From the NCBI RefSeq assembly GCF_022682305.1, contig NZ_CP093532.1:1-64000 (forward strand): a stretch of DNA of 64,000 bases. The letters run 5' to 3'. The DNA is from Shinella zoogloeoides. GTDB lineage: Bacteria > Pseudomonadota > Alphaproteobacteria > Rhizobiales > Rhizobiaceae. Below are positions 1 through 8,325 of this stretch, piece after piece (position 1 is the first letter of the stretch; each line of letters opens with the position of its first letter). The notes beneath the pieces were generated by a model. The model had not been told where the DNA came from and searched no databases. It saw only the letters and a program-made list of their open reading frames with translations. Position numbers and translations under genes: made by a program.

Positions 1-3000
1 CCGCCAGACGCTGGCCGAGGAGGGGATAGCCGTGGGATTCACGCCAATGAAGAGCATTCTCTACCGTTTTCTGCGCCTCCGGCCTTGCTTGCCTCAAGGC
101 CTCGATGGTTGTTTCGATCCCATTTGCGATATCGGCCGGCGTGGTCCCTGGTGTCTTGAAGACGAGCTCAGAGATGTCCTGGAAGATCGGAATCGGTGTG
201 GTGATCACTGGCTTGCCCGACGCAAGACCATAGCGAACGGCACCACTGGCTGACTCAGAGGTGTCCTGGTAGGCGTAGATGACGGCATCCGCACGCGCCA
301 ATTTGTTCAAGCTTTCCTCGTCGCTGAGGAAACGGGTTTCCAGTTCCACATAGGGCCCAAGGCCATAGGCCTTGATCAAGCCCTTTGCTTTTTCGATCAA
401 CTGGCGGGAGATCTCCGCTGGAAACTCCGCATTGACGAGAAGCAGGCGATAATCAAGCTGCCTTTGTCGCAAGAGGTGGATTGCCTCAATCAGCTCGGGC
501 AGCCCCTTGTTTGGCAGGAAGAAGCCATAGCTGGCAATGGTAATGGGTCTTCCCGCCTGGATCCGATTGGTGGCGGAAGGAGCGCTTTGCACGGCGACAA
601 CACCATGTGGGAACAGGCAGACATTATCGACGAGGTTATAGGCCTTCAGTCGGTTCATATCGTGAATTGAATGAACCAGAATGCGGCTGCAGCGGGCCAA
701 AGCCGGCACGAGGATTTCCAGTCGCTTTTCGGGGTCGTGAGGCGGGTCGATGGTTGCGTGGAGGGTAATGACGACCTGTTTGCCCTGGTCAATGAGCTTG
801 TGAAGAAAGATCGCCAGGGCTTGGAGATCGAAGAAGCCATAATTGAACTGGACGACGACAAGGTCGAGGTTCAGGTCGTGAACCTGTGCGAGCAGGTTCG
901 CAAGATCATCGTGCTTGCCTTCTCCCCAGCAACGTATGACGTTCGCGTCATCCACAGCGGTTCGCTCGTCCGCATGACCGGAAAGGACCACCACCGGCAT
1001 CTCCAGGACGTCAATCAGGTGCTTTGAATAGGTGGCAATCCCACAGCGCTTGTTGAAGGTCGAAACCCAGCCGATACGTGGTTCGGGTAAGACGGTCTGG
1101 CTGCTGGACTGAAGAGCGGCCTCCACATTCCGTTGTGCCACCTGCGCCCAGCTATATTGCTGAAGAACCGCATCCGAGACGTCTCGATCTGCTGCGGGGA
1201 GTGGACCCCGATCATAAGCCTTGCGCAGCAATTGGGTCAGGTGGTCCTTATCTGGCTCAGCCCAGACGCTGTCGGAATTGCCTTGTTCATGGGTTGCAGC
1301 GCTCGCGAAGCTGAAATCGATCAGGTCGGCGTTATCGGCTGAGCAAAAGTCCATCTGGCCACTCCAACCAGTGGCAATGACATGCATACCCGACAGCATG
1401 GCCTCGGCGATCGGAAGGCCAAAACCTTCGGCTCGGCTCGGCGCAACCAGGGCGTCACATAGCTGGTAGAGCGCCTTGAGCTGTTCATCGCTCATATCGT
1501 CCCAGAGGATGTGCACCTTCGGGTAGTGCGGGTTTTGTTTTCGCAAGGCCTCCAGCTGCACTTCAATCGTATTGTGGGGGTTGCGGAAGGTCTTGATGAT
1601 GAGAAGAACGTCATCCGCATCGCTAAAGGCTTGCCCATAGCTCTCGATGAGGGCATCGGCGCCCTTACGGGGAAAGCAGGAAGAGACGTGCAAGAAGCGA
1701 TAGCCTGCAGAGGGTATGGCAGGGGCAGCGCTAGGTTTCACGCGCGTCCAATGATCCACACCATTACCGACAACGGTGACGGGGACAGACACGCCATTAT
1801 CGATGAGCACGCGCTTTACATGCTCGGATGTGACGGTGATGAACTGCAGGCTCTCGTTAAATGCCTTCACGTATTCGAAGGGAAAGCCGGTTTCTTCCCA
1901 GGCATAGTTATGCAGGCCATTGATCCGTCCGGACATATCGGTGACGCGCGGCGGATACATGTTGCGGGTTACAATATCGGCCTGATCTGGTTGCTGCGTA
2001 ACCGCCCTTTGGTAAAGGCTGTCCAGGTCCGGATTTCGGCTAAGGAAATCGGCCTTTGGTTCAAAATCGCCGGGGCCTTCCGAAGACCAGAGGGAGACGG
2101 TCTGGCCATCCGCCTCAAGCGCACGGGAAAGCTCTCGGTTCACCAAGGCAAGGCTATAGGTGCTGTCAAAGGGGCCTTCGATCCGCCATTGCAATGGTTT
2201 TGTGAGTTCTGTGGCTCGATGCACGGCCTCAGCTGCCGTACGATGCTGCGCCATGACCTTGGCGGCAGACAACAGGTCGCGCTCGCTTGGTTGTCCGAAG
2301 GCGGCAGCAAGGTCTGCGATGGCCGCAATGAGGCGCTCCTCGAGCTCGTCATTGCGTTGACGACGGTCCTGCCAGGACGGGTCGTTTTGACTGGGACGCG
2401 CCCATCCTCTGAGTGCCGTTAGCGCCCGCCCTGCGCTTTCCTCCCAGGAAAAGCGCTTGGCCTGTTCGGCGCCCTGCTGGATCAGGCCTGCCCGAAACTC
2501 TTCGTCAGTCAGTACAGATGCCAGTTTTTGGCGAATATCCTCAACCGACCAGGGGTCAAACAGGGCGTCAGGATTGCCGATAACTTCGGGGAGGCTGGAG
2601 GTATTTGCGCCAATGACGGGCAGTCCGCACTGGAAGGCTTCCAGGCAAGGCAGTCCGAACCCTTCATGGAGGGAAGGAAATGCAAAGACCTGGGCCAGAT
2701 TATACAGTTCCACCAGATCGTCGTCGCTGACATAGCCCAGGAAGATCAGCTCATCTGAACCAAGCCCATGGGTTCGGGCAATCTTTTGGAGCGCCAGCCG
2801 TTCGAATTCCGGCATGTTTCCGGCAAACACCAACTGGTGGCTCTTGCGGACCGCGTCTGGAAGGCCGGAAAAGGCTTCGACGAGACGAGGGAGGTTTTTG
2901 CGGGGGTCGCTCCCGCCGGTGTAGAAGATGAAGGGTTTGGCAATACCGAACTTGCGTCTTAGCCGCTGTTTGTCCTGCTCGTTGAGACCCAGGATGCGGA

Positions 3001-3613
3001 AGGTGGTGTCGCCAGCTTCGGAGGCATTGACGATCTGCTGAGGCTCAAGGCCAAGATGGCGGTGCCCTTCGGCGGCTGAAGCGTCCGAGATGGTGAGGAT
3101 GCCCGCGCATTGTTTGAACTCTTCAATCTTGTCGAGGTAGTGGCGCGAGAAGTCCGGATTGGGCTTGAGGTAGTCGTCCTTATAGATCAACGGGATGAGG
3201 TCATGCAGTGTAGCGACCACCGGGATCGTCGAAAGGCGATTGATGCTCAGCACTGCATCATCGATATACCCCTCAAAAAAGGAGGGGCAAAAGACGATGT
3301 CAGGGGCAATCATTTCAATGAAGGCCTCGCGCAATAGCGCCGAGGCATTGTAGCGCCAGCGATTGGAGGCCACGCGATCTTCATTGGGAGCCAAAACATC
3401 CATGACATGGATGTCCTGAGGCCTGACCAAAGATGAGAAGACCTGTCGCAATGGCAGGATTGTCTGGGGAAACGCCGAATTCAGCAGGAGATGGATCTCA
3501 TCCTCGCTGGCTTGAGCAGCCATTGCTTGGACCAGTGCCAGTGCATAACGACCGATGCCACGCTGGCGGCTTTCCGTCTGGCACGCCTGCATATCGATAA
3601 GGATTTTAGCCAT
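1..3613 (-). CDS. Multi-domain GT4 glycosyltransferase (3' end outside window)
   Basis: A glycosyltransferase that probably assembles several sugar linkages of the exported polysaccharide in the cytoplasm. The minus-strand frame is open for 1204 codons from an ATG at 3613 (MAKILIDMQACQTESRQRG) to the window edge. Three GT-B/GT4 units can be read. The first has the nucleotide-sugar motif PSLHEGFGLP near residue 314. The second has APSRAEGFGLP near residue 730. The third begins near residue 843 (RIGWVSTFNKRCGIATYSKH), and its equivalent motif near 1120 is degenerate (SESASGAVRYGLASGKP, lacking EGFG). The ATG overlaps the end of the methyltransferase gene by 8 bases, so it belongs to the same operon. 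Fused GT4 arrays are known in ABC-dependent O-antigen and capsule clusters. The sugar specificity cannot be read from sequence. Confidence 0.9.
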   Translation of the reverse strand, partial: MAKILIDMQACQTESRQRGIGRYALALVQAMAAQASEDEIHLLLNSAFPQTILPLRQVFSSLVRPQDIHVMDVLAPNEDRVASNRWRYNASALLREAFIEMIAPDIVFCPSFFEGYIDDAVLSINRLSTIPVVATLHDLIPLIYKDDYLKPNPDFSRHYLDKIEEFKQCAGILTISDASAAEGHRHLGLEPQQIVNASEAGDTTFRILGLNEQDKQRLRRKFGIAKPFIFYTGGSDPRKNLPRLVEAFSGLPDAVRKSHQLVFAGNMPEFERLALQKIARTHGLGSDELIFLGYVSDDDLVELYNLAQVFAFPSLHEGFGLPCLEAFQCGLPVIGANTSSLPEVIGNPDALFDPWSVEDIRQKLASVLTDEEFRAGLIQQGAEQAKRFSWEESAGRALTALRGWARPSQNDPSWQDRRQRNDELEERLIAAIADLAAAFGQPSERDLLSAAKVMAQHRTAAEAVHRATELTKPLQWRIEGPFDSTYSLALVNRELSRALEADGQTVSLWSSEGPGDFEPKADFLSRNPDLDSLYQRAVTQQPDQADIVTRNMYPPRVTDMSGRINGLHNYAWEETGFPFEYVKAFNESLQFITVTSEHVKRVLIDNGVSVPVTVVGNGVDHWTRVKPSAAPAIPSAGYRFLHVSSCFPRKGADALIESYGQAFSDADDVLLIIKTFRNPHNTIEVQLEALRKQNPHYPKVHILWDDMSDEQLKALYQLCDALVAPSRAEGFGLPIAEAMLSGMHVIATGWSGQMDFCSADNADLIDFSFASAATHEQGNSDSVWAEPDKDHLTQLLRKAYDRGPLPAADRDVSDAVLQQYSWAQVAQRNVEAALQSSSQTVLPEPRIGWVSTFNKRCGIATYSKHLIDVLEMPVVVLSGHADERTAVDDANVIRCWGEGKHDDLANLLAQVHDLNLDLVVVQFNYGFFDLQALAIFLHKLIDQGKQVVITLHATIDPPHDPEKRLEILVPALARCSRILVHSIHDMNRLKAYNLVDNVCLFPHGVVAVQSAPSATNRIQAGRPITIASYGFFLPNKGLPELIEAIHLLRQRQLDYRLLLVNAEFPAEISRQLIEKAKGLIKAYGLGPYVELETRFLSDEESLNKLARADAVIYAYQDTSESASGAVRYGLASGKPVITTPIPIFQDISELVFKTPGTTPADIANGIETTIEALRQARPEAQKTVENALHWRESHGYPLLGQRLA

Positions 3614-4826
3614 TGTGCTTGCTGTCCACGGCCTTCTTGAGTTTGGCGTAAATGAGCCTCGCCTTGGGCGTCAGGTTTGTTTGGGAGAGGCTATGGGCGA
3701 AGCTTGCCTGAGACGCGTGAAGCGGCGGTGTGATCAGCCGCTTTAGTCGGGATGCAAGGGAGGGGTATCGCGACACCACCCGATGTCCAAGCGCCCTTGC
3801 GTGCTTGTTGGAAAGGACCAGGAGCACGACCGGGCGCAAGATCCTTCTTGCCAGCCTTGTGAGGAGCTCTCGCGCGCCGGCCTGACGCGCGTCTCGCAGC
3901 CTCAAAGTGGCGGCCCGTAGGGGCTGCGTTATCCGCCAGGATGTGCTGTTGTAGACGGCTTCAAGCCGCTCCTGATAATCAGTGAGCTGATACTGGTAGT
4001 CGCTATTTTGCCTGGCAAGGCCATCCAACTGCCTCTGCAGGTCCTGTATCTGCTCCCCTTGCGCGCTGATGCGGTCATGGAAGCCCTGTTCGAAGCGGTG
4101 CGACAGGGTATCCAGGGTGAGGCCAAACTCCTTGTCGAACAGGCCATCCCACTGATGAAGATAAGCAGGTTCGCCACTTTTCTGGGCCACGACCGCATAA
4201 TCGGGACTTACCCCTTGAAAGACGTCAAGCAGCCGAGTCGTATCGGCCTCAGCGAGCTCCTTGTTTTCCTGTAGGCGCAAGACTTTGGCGCGCTGGAAGC
4301 CGTGGAAGCGGGGGAGGAATGACAAGAGACCCGGGGGAAGCGGTTTCACATGGGTTGGGTCCATGTGAAAGGTCAGGCTCCCGACATGGATATTTTCCGC
4401 ATTGGGCGTTTCAAGAATGAGTAGGCCGCCTGGCTGCAGGACGCGCAGCGCGTTTGCGATCAGCGCCTGCAAGGCTTCGAACGGTAGGTGTTCGGCGATG
4501 TGAAAGCCAGATACGACAGCCAGACTATCGGCGGGCAGGGAGGCAAGATAGGCGATGGCATCTGCCTTATCGGCCGAAAGCCCCCGGTCCCAGCAATCCT
4601 GCAGCATGCCCTCATCAAGGTCGACACCATGAGCATCCATGCCGATCGAGCTCGTCAGCTCCAGCCATTCGCCGCGGCCACACCCGACATCGACGATCCT
4701 CGGCCTGTCAGACGCGTTCAGCAGCGGTTCCAGGAACGGGATATAGACTTCCAGCCGTTTCTGGATTTCCTGGCGGGTGCCGCGGAAGTGGGCTTCAAAC
4801 TCGTGGTAAAAGGACGACATATTCAT
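3606..4826 (-). CDS. SAM-dependent methyltransferase with C-terminal coiled coil
   Basis: A class I methyltransferase of 406 aa. The SAM-binding motif I is VDVGCGRGEW near residues 38-47. A coiled-coil-like stretch rich in Gln, Leu and Arg follows (about 245-300), then the NSTSWRITQPLR element common in polysaccharide enzymes. The ATG at 4826 overlaps the stop of the Wzt gene as ATGA, so the two are translationally coupled. In Escherichia coli O8/O9a the WbdD protein, a methyltransferase with a coiled coil, caps the chain and sets its length, and Wzt recognises the cap. By analogy this enzyme may cap the polysaccharide. That role is inference, since no kinase domain is visible. Confidence 0.85.
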   Translation of the reverse strand: MNMSSFYHEFEAHFRGTRQEIQKRLEVYIPFLEPLLNASDRPRIVDVGCGRGEWLELTSSIGMDAHGVDLDEGMLQDCWDRGLSADKADAIAYLASLPADSLAVVSGFHIAEHLPFEALQALIANALRVLQPGGLLILETPNAENIHVGSLTFHMDPTHVKPLPPGLLSFLPRFHGFQRAKVLRLQENKELAEADTTRLLDVFQGVSPDYAVVAQKSGEPAYLHQWDGLFDKEFGLTLDTLSHRFEQGFHDRISAQGEQIQDLQRQLDGLARQNSDYQYQLTDYQERLEAVYNSTSWRITQPLRAATLRLRDARQAGARELLTRLARRILRPVVLLVLSNKHARALGHRVVSRYPSLASRLKRLITPPLHASQASFAHSLSQTNLTPKARLIYAKLKKAVDSKHNG

Positions 4827-6037
4827 CGCACAATCTCCAGCGTCGGCGGGATGTGAGCTACACCGACAAATCTTGGATGAGAGGTATTGGCGACTGAGAA
4901 GGTACAGGCCAGGTCCTGCCATTGGTAATTGTGGCCAATATGGGTGTCGCTCTGGTGCAAGGAGACGGCGACCGAGTAATTTCCCTCACCGAAATTGGCG
5001 TCAAAGCTGAAGCGGAAGGATAGAGCATCTTTCGCCTTCAGGTCCTTGAGGACCTGGCCAAGATGGTAGGTATTGGTTCCAAAAATTGGCTGGCCGAGGC
5101 GGTCCTTGATCATATAGCCGACCACAAGTTCGGGGATGTCCTGGTGGATGTGGGCATCGACTTGCAGCATAGTCTTTTCGCCGGTCTTCAGGATCTCGGT
5201 CTCATTACCGGCCGCATCAAAAAGCCGGACAGCTTCAATGGTCGCCTGGCCTGTGCCGGAGGTGGTGCGCAGCCGGCCGTCCTCTCCAACCTCTTGCCGG
5301 ATGGCATGACCTTCTTTCTCTGCAATGATGGCATTGTAGAGATCGAGAACGTCTTCGGGCGGACCGTCTTTACGGACGATCCCCTGGTCGATCAGGATTG
5401 CCCGGTCACAAAGCGAAACAATTGCAGCGCGATCATGCGATACGAGGAGGAGGGTGGTTCCCGCCTCACGAAATTCCCGGATGCGGTTGAAGCTCTTGTG
5501 CTGGAAATAGGCGTCACCGACGGAAAGCGCCTCGTCGATGATGAGAATTTCGGGGCGAAAGGCGGTGGCCACAGCAAAGGCAAGACGTACTTGCATTCCG
5601 CTGGAATAGATCCGCAATGGCTGATCGAAATAATCCCCGATCTCGGCGAAGGCCTCGATATCGGCCATGACCTCGTCAATCTGGGCCCTTGAGAAACCCA
5701 TCAAGCCTGCCGTGTTCAACACATTGGCCCGGCCGGTCAGGTCTGGATTGAAGCCCATCCCAAGCTCGAGCAGGGCTGCGATGCGCCCGTGTCGGACGAC
5801 ATTGCCGCTTGAAGGCTGCATGGTATTGGCAAGAATTTTCAAAAGCGTGCTCTTGCCCGCTCCGTTCTGGCCAACGATCCCGACCGCTTCTCCAGCTGAG
5901 ATGGAAAAGGAGATATCCTTGAGGATCTGCTTTTCGCCGCCTGAGCCGGTGATGCCAATCCAGGAAAGGATCCGGCGCCAGTCGGAGCCGAAATGACGAA
6001 AACTCTTGGAAACGGCCTGAACTTCGATCCCGCTCAC
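4823..6037 (-). CDS. wzt: Polysaccharide ABC exporter ATPase with C-terminal recognition domain (Wzt type)
   Basis: The ATPase half of an O-antigen/capsule-type exporter at the inner membrane, 404 aa. The N-terminal nucleotide-binding domain has Walker A GQNGAGKST, the signature YSSGMQ (in place of LSGGQ, usual for this family) and Walker B ILIIDEALSVGD. Residues from about 270 to the end form a separate beta-rich extension matching the Wzt C-terminal domain, which in characterised systems binds the capped chain end. The GTG at 6037 is chosen because it overlaps the permease stop as GTGA; the longer upstream frame only shadows the permease gene. Presence of the extension suggests export of pre-capped chains, consistent with the adjacent methyltransferase. 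Confidence 0.93.
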   Translation of the reverse strand: MSGIEVQAVSKSFRHFGSDWRRILSWIGITGSGGEKQILKDISFSISAGEAVGIVGQNGAGKSTLLKILANTMQPSSGNVVRHGRIAALLELGMGFNPDLTGRANVLNTAGLMGFSRAQIDEVMADIEAFAEIGDYFDQPLRIYSSGMQVRLAFAVATAFRPEILIIDEALSVGDAYFQHKSFNRIREFREAGTTLLLVSHDRAAIVSLCDRAILIDQGIVRKDGPPEDVLDLYNAIIAEKEGHAIRQEVGEDGRLRTTSGTGQATIEAVRLFDAAGNETEILKTGEKTMLQVDAHIHQDIPELVVGYMIKDRLGQPIFGTNTYHLGQVLKDLKAKDALSFRFSFDANFGEGNYSVAVSLHQSDTHIGHNYQWQDLACTFSVANTSHPRFVGVAHIPPTLEIVR

Positions 6038-6828
6038 AGCACGTCCACCATGTCGGCATTGGCCCGGCGGAAGAGGGCAATTGCGAGGATTCCAAGGATC
6101 AGGGCGCCGGCACCAAGCCAAAGCGCGCTCTCGATCGGCGGAAACCGATGATAGACGATCGCCTCGTGATAGTAGCGGACCATTTTAAACATCGGGCTGA
6201 GCTGCAGGTAATCGACGTATTGTTGAGGGATTACGGTGATCGGATAAACGATGGGCGTGAACCAGAAGAGTACCTGCAGCACGATCGGGACGACCTGTTC
6301 GACATCTCGAATGAAGACGTTGAAGACGCCGAGGATGATGCCCATCCCCGCACCCAGCATGGCAATGATCGGCGCAAGATAAAGGACTGCGAGGAAGGAA
6401 ATACCAATCTCGTGTCCCAGGAGCCAGAAGATCACGATCATGACGGTGAACAGGATGGCATTGTTGAGCAGCGCTGAGCCGATGGCGATCACCGGCAAGG
6501 TGATGCGCGGGAAGTTCATCTTCTTGATGATATTGGCATTATTGACGAAGACCTTGGTGCAGCGATCCATGACTTCGGCAAACAGGTTCCAGGCCAGCAG
6601 GCCGGACATCAGGTAGATCGCATAACCGTAGGTGCTTGGCAGATCGGGAATACGGCTTGCCAGCAGGTTGGACAAGATGAAGGCATAGATCATCACCTGC
6701 GAAAGCGGATGGAGGATCAGCCAGGTCGCTCCCAGCTTGCTGCGCACGAAGCGGGCGAAGAAATCGTTCCAGATCGATGTCAGGACAAAGTGCCGGTAGG
6801 TCCATAGGCTCCGTAACATGCCGACCAT
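6034..6828 (-). CDS. wzm: Polysaccharide ABC exporter permease (Wzm type)
   Basis: An inner-membrane permease of 264 aa with six hydrophobic segments and the ABC-2 layout of KpsM/Wzm proteins. Recognisable family stretches are NFPRITLPVIAI and LQVLFWFTPIVYPITVIP. The ATG at 6828 is preferred; an upstream TTG at 6900 would add 24 polar residues not typical of the family. It ends in a GTGA overlap with the ATPase gene, so the two subunits are made together. It should work with the Wzt-like ATPase to move lipid-linked polysaccharide across the inner membrane. Confidence 0.9.
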   Translation of the reverse strand: MVGMLRSLWTYRHFVLTSIWNDFFARFVRSKLGATWLILHPLSQVMIYAFILSNLLASRIPDLPSTYGYAIYLMSGLLAWNLFAEVMDRCTKVFVNNANIIKKMNFPRITLPVIAIGSALLNNAILFTVMIVIFWLLGHEIGISFLAVLYLAPIIAMLGAGMGIILGVFNVFIRDVEQVVPIVLQVLFWFTPIVYPITVIPQQYVDYLQLSPMFKMVRYYHEAIVYHRFPPIESALWLGAGALILGILAIALFRRANADMVDVL

Positions 6829-6995
6829 TCTAGGTTTGTCCCTTGCCTTTGCCGCTTCTTTGGAGCGGCACGTCTTAAGGGGGCTGGTGGGAAGTTTCAA
6901 GTTGGCTGCGACAGGGCCCCTAGAGCAAGGGGTTCAGGGCAAAGCCAAGATAACGGCGAAGCTGCGGTTTTGAGTTCCGTGGAGGAGATCTGGGG

Positions 6996-7382
6996 TTATG
7001 GCCGAAACGTAAAGTACCGCACCATCAGGAAACTCATGATCGGCGACAGGATCGTCAGCGCCACCAGCGTATAGAGGTAATGGATTTGGTAGCGGTCAGC
7101 GATGGCTGATACAACCAGAACCAGGATGATGACCGACAGGGATGACAGAAGAAAGCGCCCGTAGCGGGACAGACTAAGGGAAACTTTGAAGTTGAGGACT
7201 GAGTTGGCCAGGTAGGAGCCAATATTGGCAACGAGAAAGGCGGCTGAATTGGCCACAACTTGAGTGGCTGCAAGCGCTTCAATCAGGAAGATTGCCACGG
7301 TGAAATGAACGCCTGTGTTGATGGCACCGATCAGGCAGAAGATCACGAACTGCCGATAGCGGTGGAAGAGTTCAGCCATCAT
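6996..7382 (-). CDS. GtrA-like membrane protein
   Basis: A protein of 128 aa with four predicted membrane segments, starting with FVIFCLIGAINTGVHFTVAI, typical of the GtrA family. GtrA proteins are thought to flip polyprenyl-phosphate-linked sugars made by a GtrB-type enzyme. Its start overlaps the end of the upstream GtrB-like gene by 11 bases. Together with the large membrane protein encoded upstream it forms a Gtr-like three-gene set that could add side-branch sugars to a surface glycan from the periplasmic side. Confidence 0.88.
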   Translation of the reverse strand: MMAELFHRYRQFVIFCLIGAINTGVHFTVAIFLIEALAATQVVANSAAFLVANIGSYLANSVLNFKVSLSLSRYGRFLLSSLSVIILVLVVSAIADRYQIHYLYTLVALTILSPIMSFLMVRYFTFRP

Positions 7383-8325
7383 CGTTTTTGATTTCGGTAC
7401 GGCGTCTTACCACGTAGATCGGCCGGCGCTTCACCTCACGAAAGATCCGCCCAATATATTCGCCGAGCACTCCGATCCCAATCAACTGGATGCCGCCCAG
7501 GAAAGCAACCATGGCTGCCAGGGATGGGTAGCCTGGGACGGGGTTACCGAAAACGAGAGCATTGAAGACAATGCTTGTGCCATAGGCAAGCGAAAGGATG
7601 GACAGGAAGAAGCCGATATAAAACCACAGCCGCAGCGGTACAGTGGTGAAGCTCGTGATCCCATCGACCGCGAAATTGAGAAGCTTCCAAAGGTTGAAGC
7701 TGGAAGTGCCGTGTTCTCGATCGGCCACATCGAACTCGATCGTGACGCTTCGAAAGCCGATCCAGGCAAAAATGCCTTTCATGAAGCGCTGGTTTTCGCG
7801 GAGGTTGAAAAGGGCCTCGACCACAACCCGATCCATAAGCCGGAAGTCCCCGACGTCCTGGGGGATCTTGACCTCGAACAAACGCGACGAGAGTTTGTAG
7901 AACCGGTTGCTAAACCAGGTGCGCAGGAAGGGGTCGCTCTTTCGGTGGCTTCGTTTGCATAAAACCACCTCCGCGCCTTTGCGCCATTCTTCGACCATGG
8001 TGGCGATAGTCTCAGGAGGATGCTGCAGATCGGCGTCGATGACGACAGCGCATTGTCCGGCCGCATTGTCCAGACCAGCTGTGACGGCCGCTTCCTTCCC
8101 GAAGTTTCGGCTGAAGTCGATGATGTGGACTGTACAGCCTATGGGGGGCTTGAGGCCGGCCAGGATATCGATGGTTTCATCCCTGCTCCCGTCATTGATG
8201 AAGATCGCCTCCCAGGATGAGCCGAGGCTTTTCATGACGCCGCACAGGCGCGCCCAAAAGTGCTTCAGACCCTGGGCTTCGTTATAGCAGGGAACAATGA
8301 TGCTGATTTCTGGAGAGAGGCTCAT
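7372..8325 (-). CDS. GT2 polyprenyl-phosphate glycosyltransferase (GtrB/DPM1-like)
   Basis: A GT2 transferase of 317 aa. The N-terminal GT-A domain has SIIVPCYNE, the DGSRDET region and the DADLQHPPE metal-binding motif. Two C-terminal membrane segments follow (about residues 220-250 and 255-285), as in GtrB and bacterial dolichol-phosphate-mannose synthase relatives. It should load a sugar onto undecaprenyl phosphate at the cytoplasmic face. The ATG at 8325 overlaps the stop of the preceding gene as ATGA, and the 3' end overlaps the GtrA gene, so the three genes are tightly coupled. Confidence 0.92.
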   Translation of the reverse strand: MSLSPEISIIVPCYNEAQGLKHFWARLCGVMKSLGSSWEAIFINDGSRDETIDILAGLKPPIGCTVHIIDFSRNFGKEAAVTAGLDNAAGQCAVVIDADLQHPPETIATMVEEWRKGAEVVLCKRSHRKSDPFLRTWFSNRFYKLSSRLFEVKIPQDVGDFRLMDRVVVEALFNLRENQRFMKGIFAWIGFRSVTIEFDVADREHGTSSFNLWKLLNFAVDGITSFTTVPLRLWFYIGFFLSILSLAYGTSIVFNALVFGNPVPGYPSLAAMVAFLGGIQLIGIGVLGEYIGRIFREVKRRPIYVVRRRTEIKNDDG

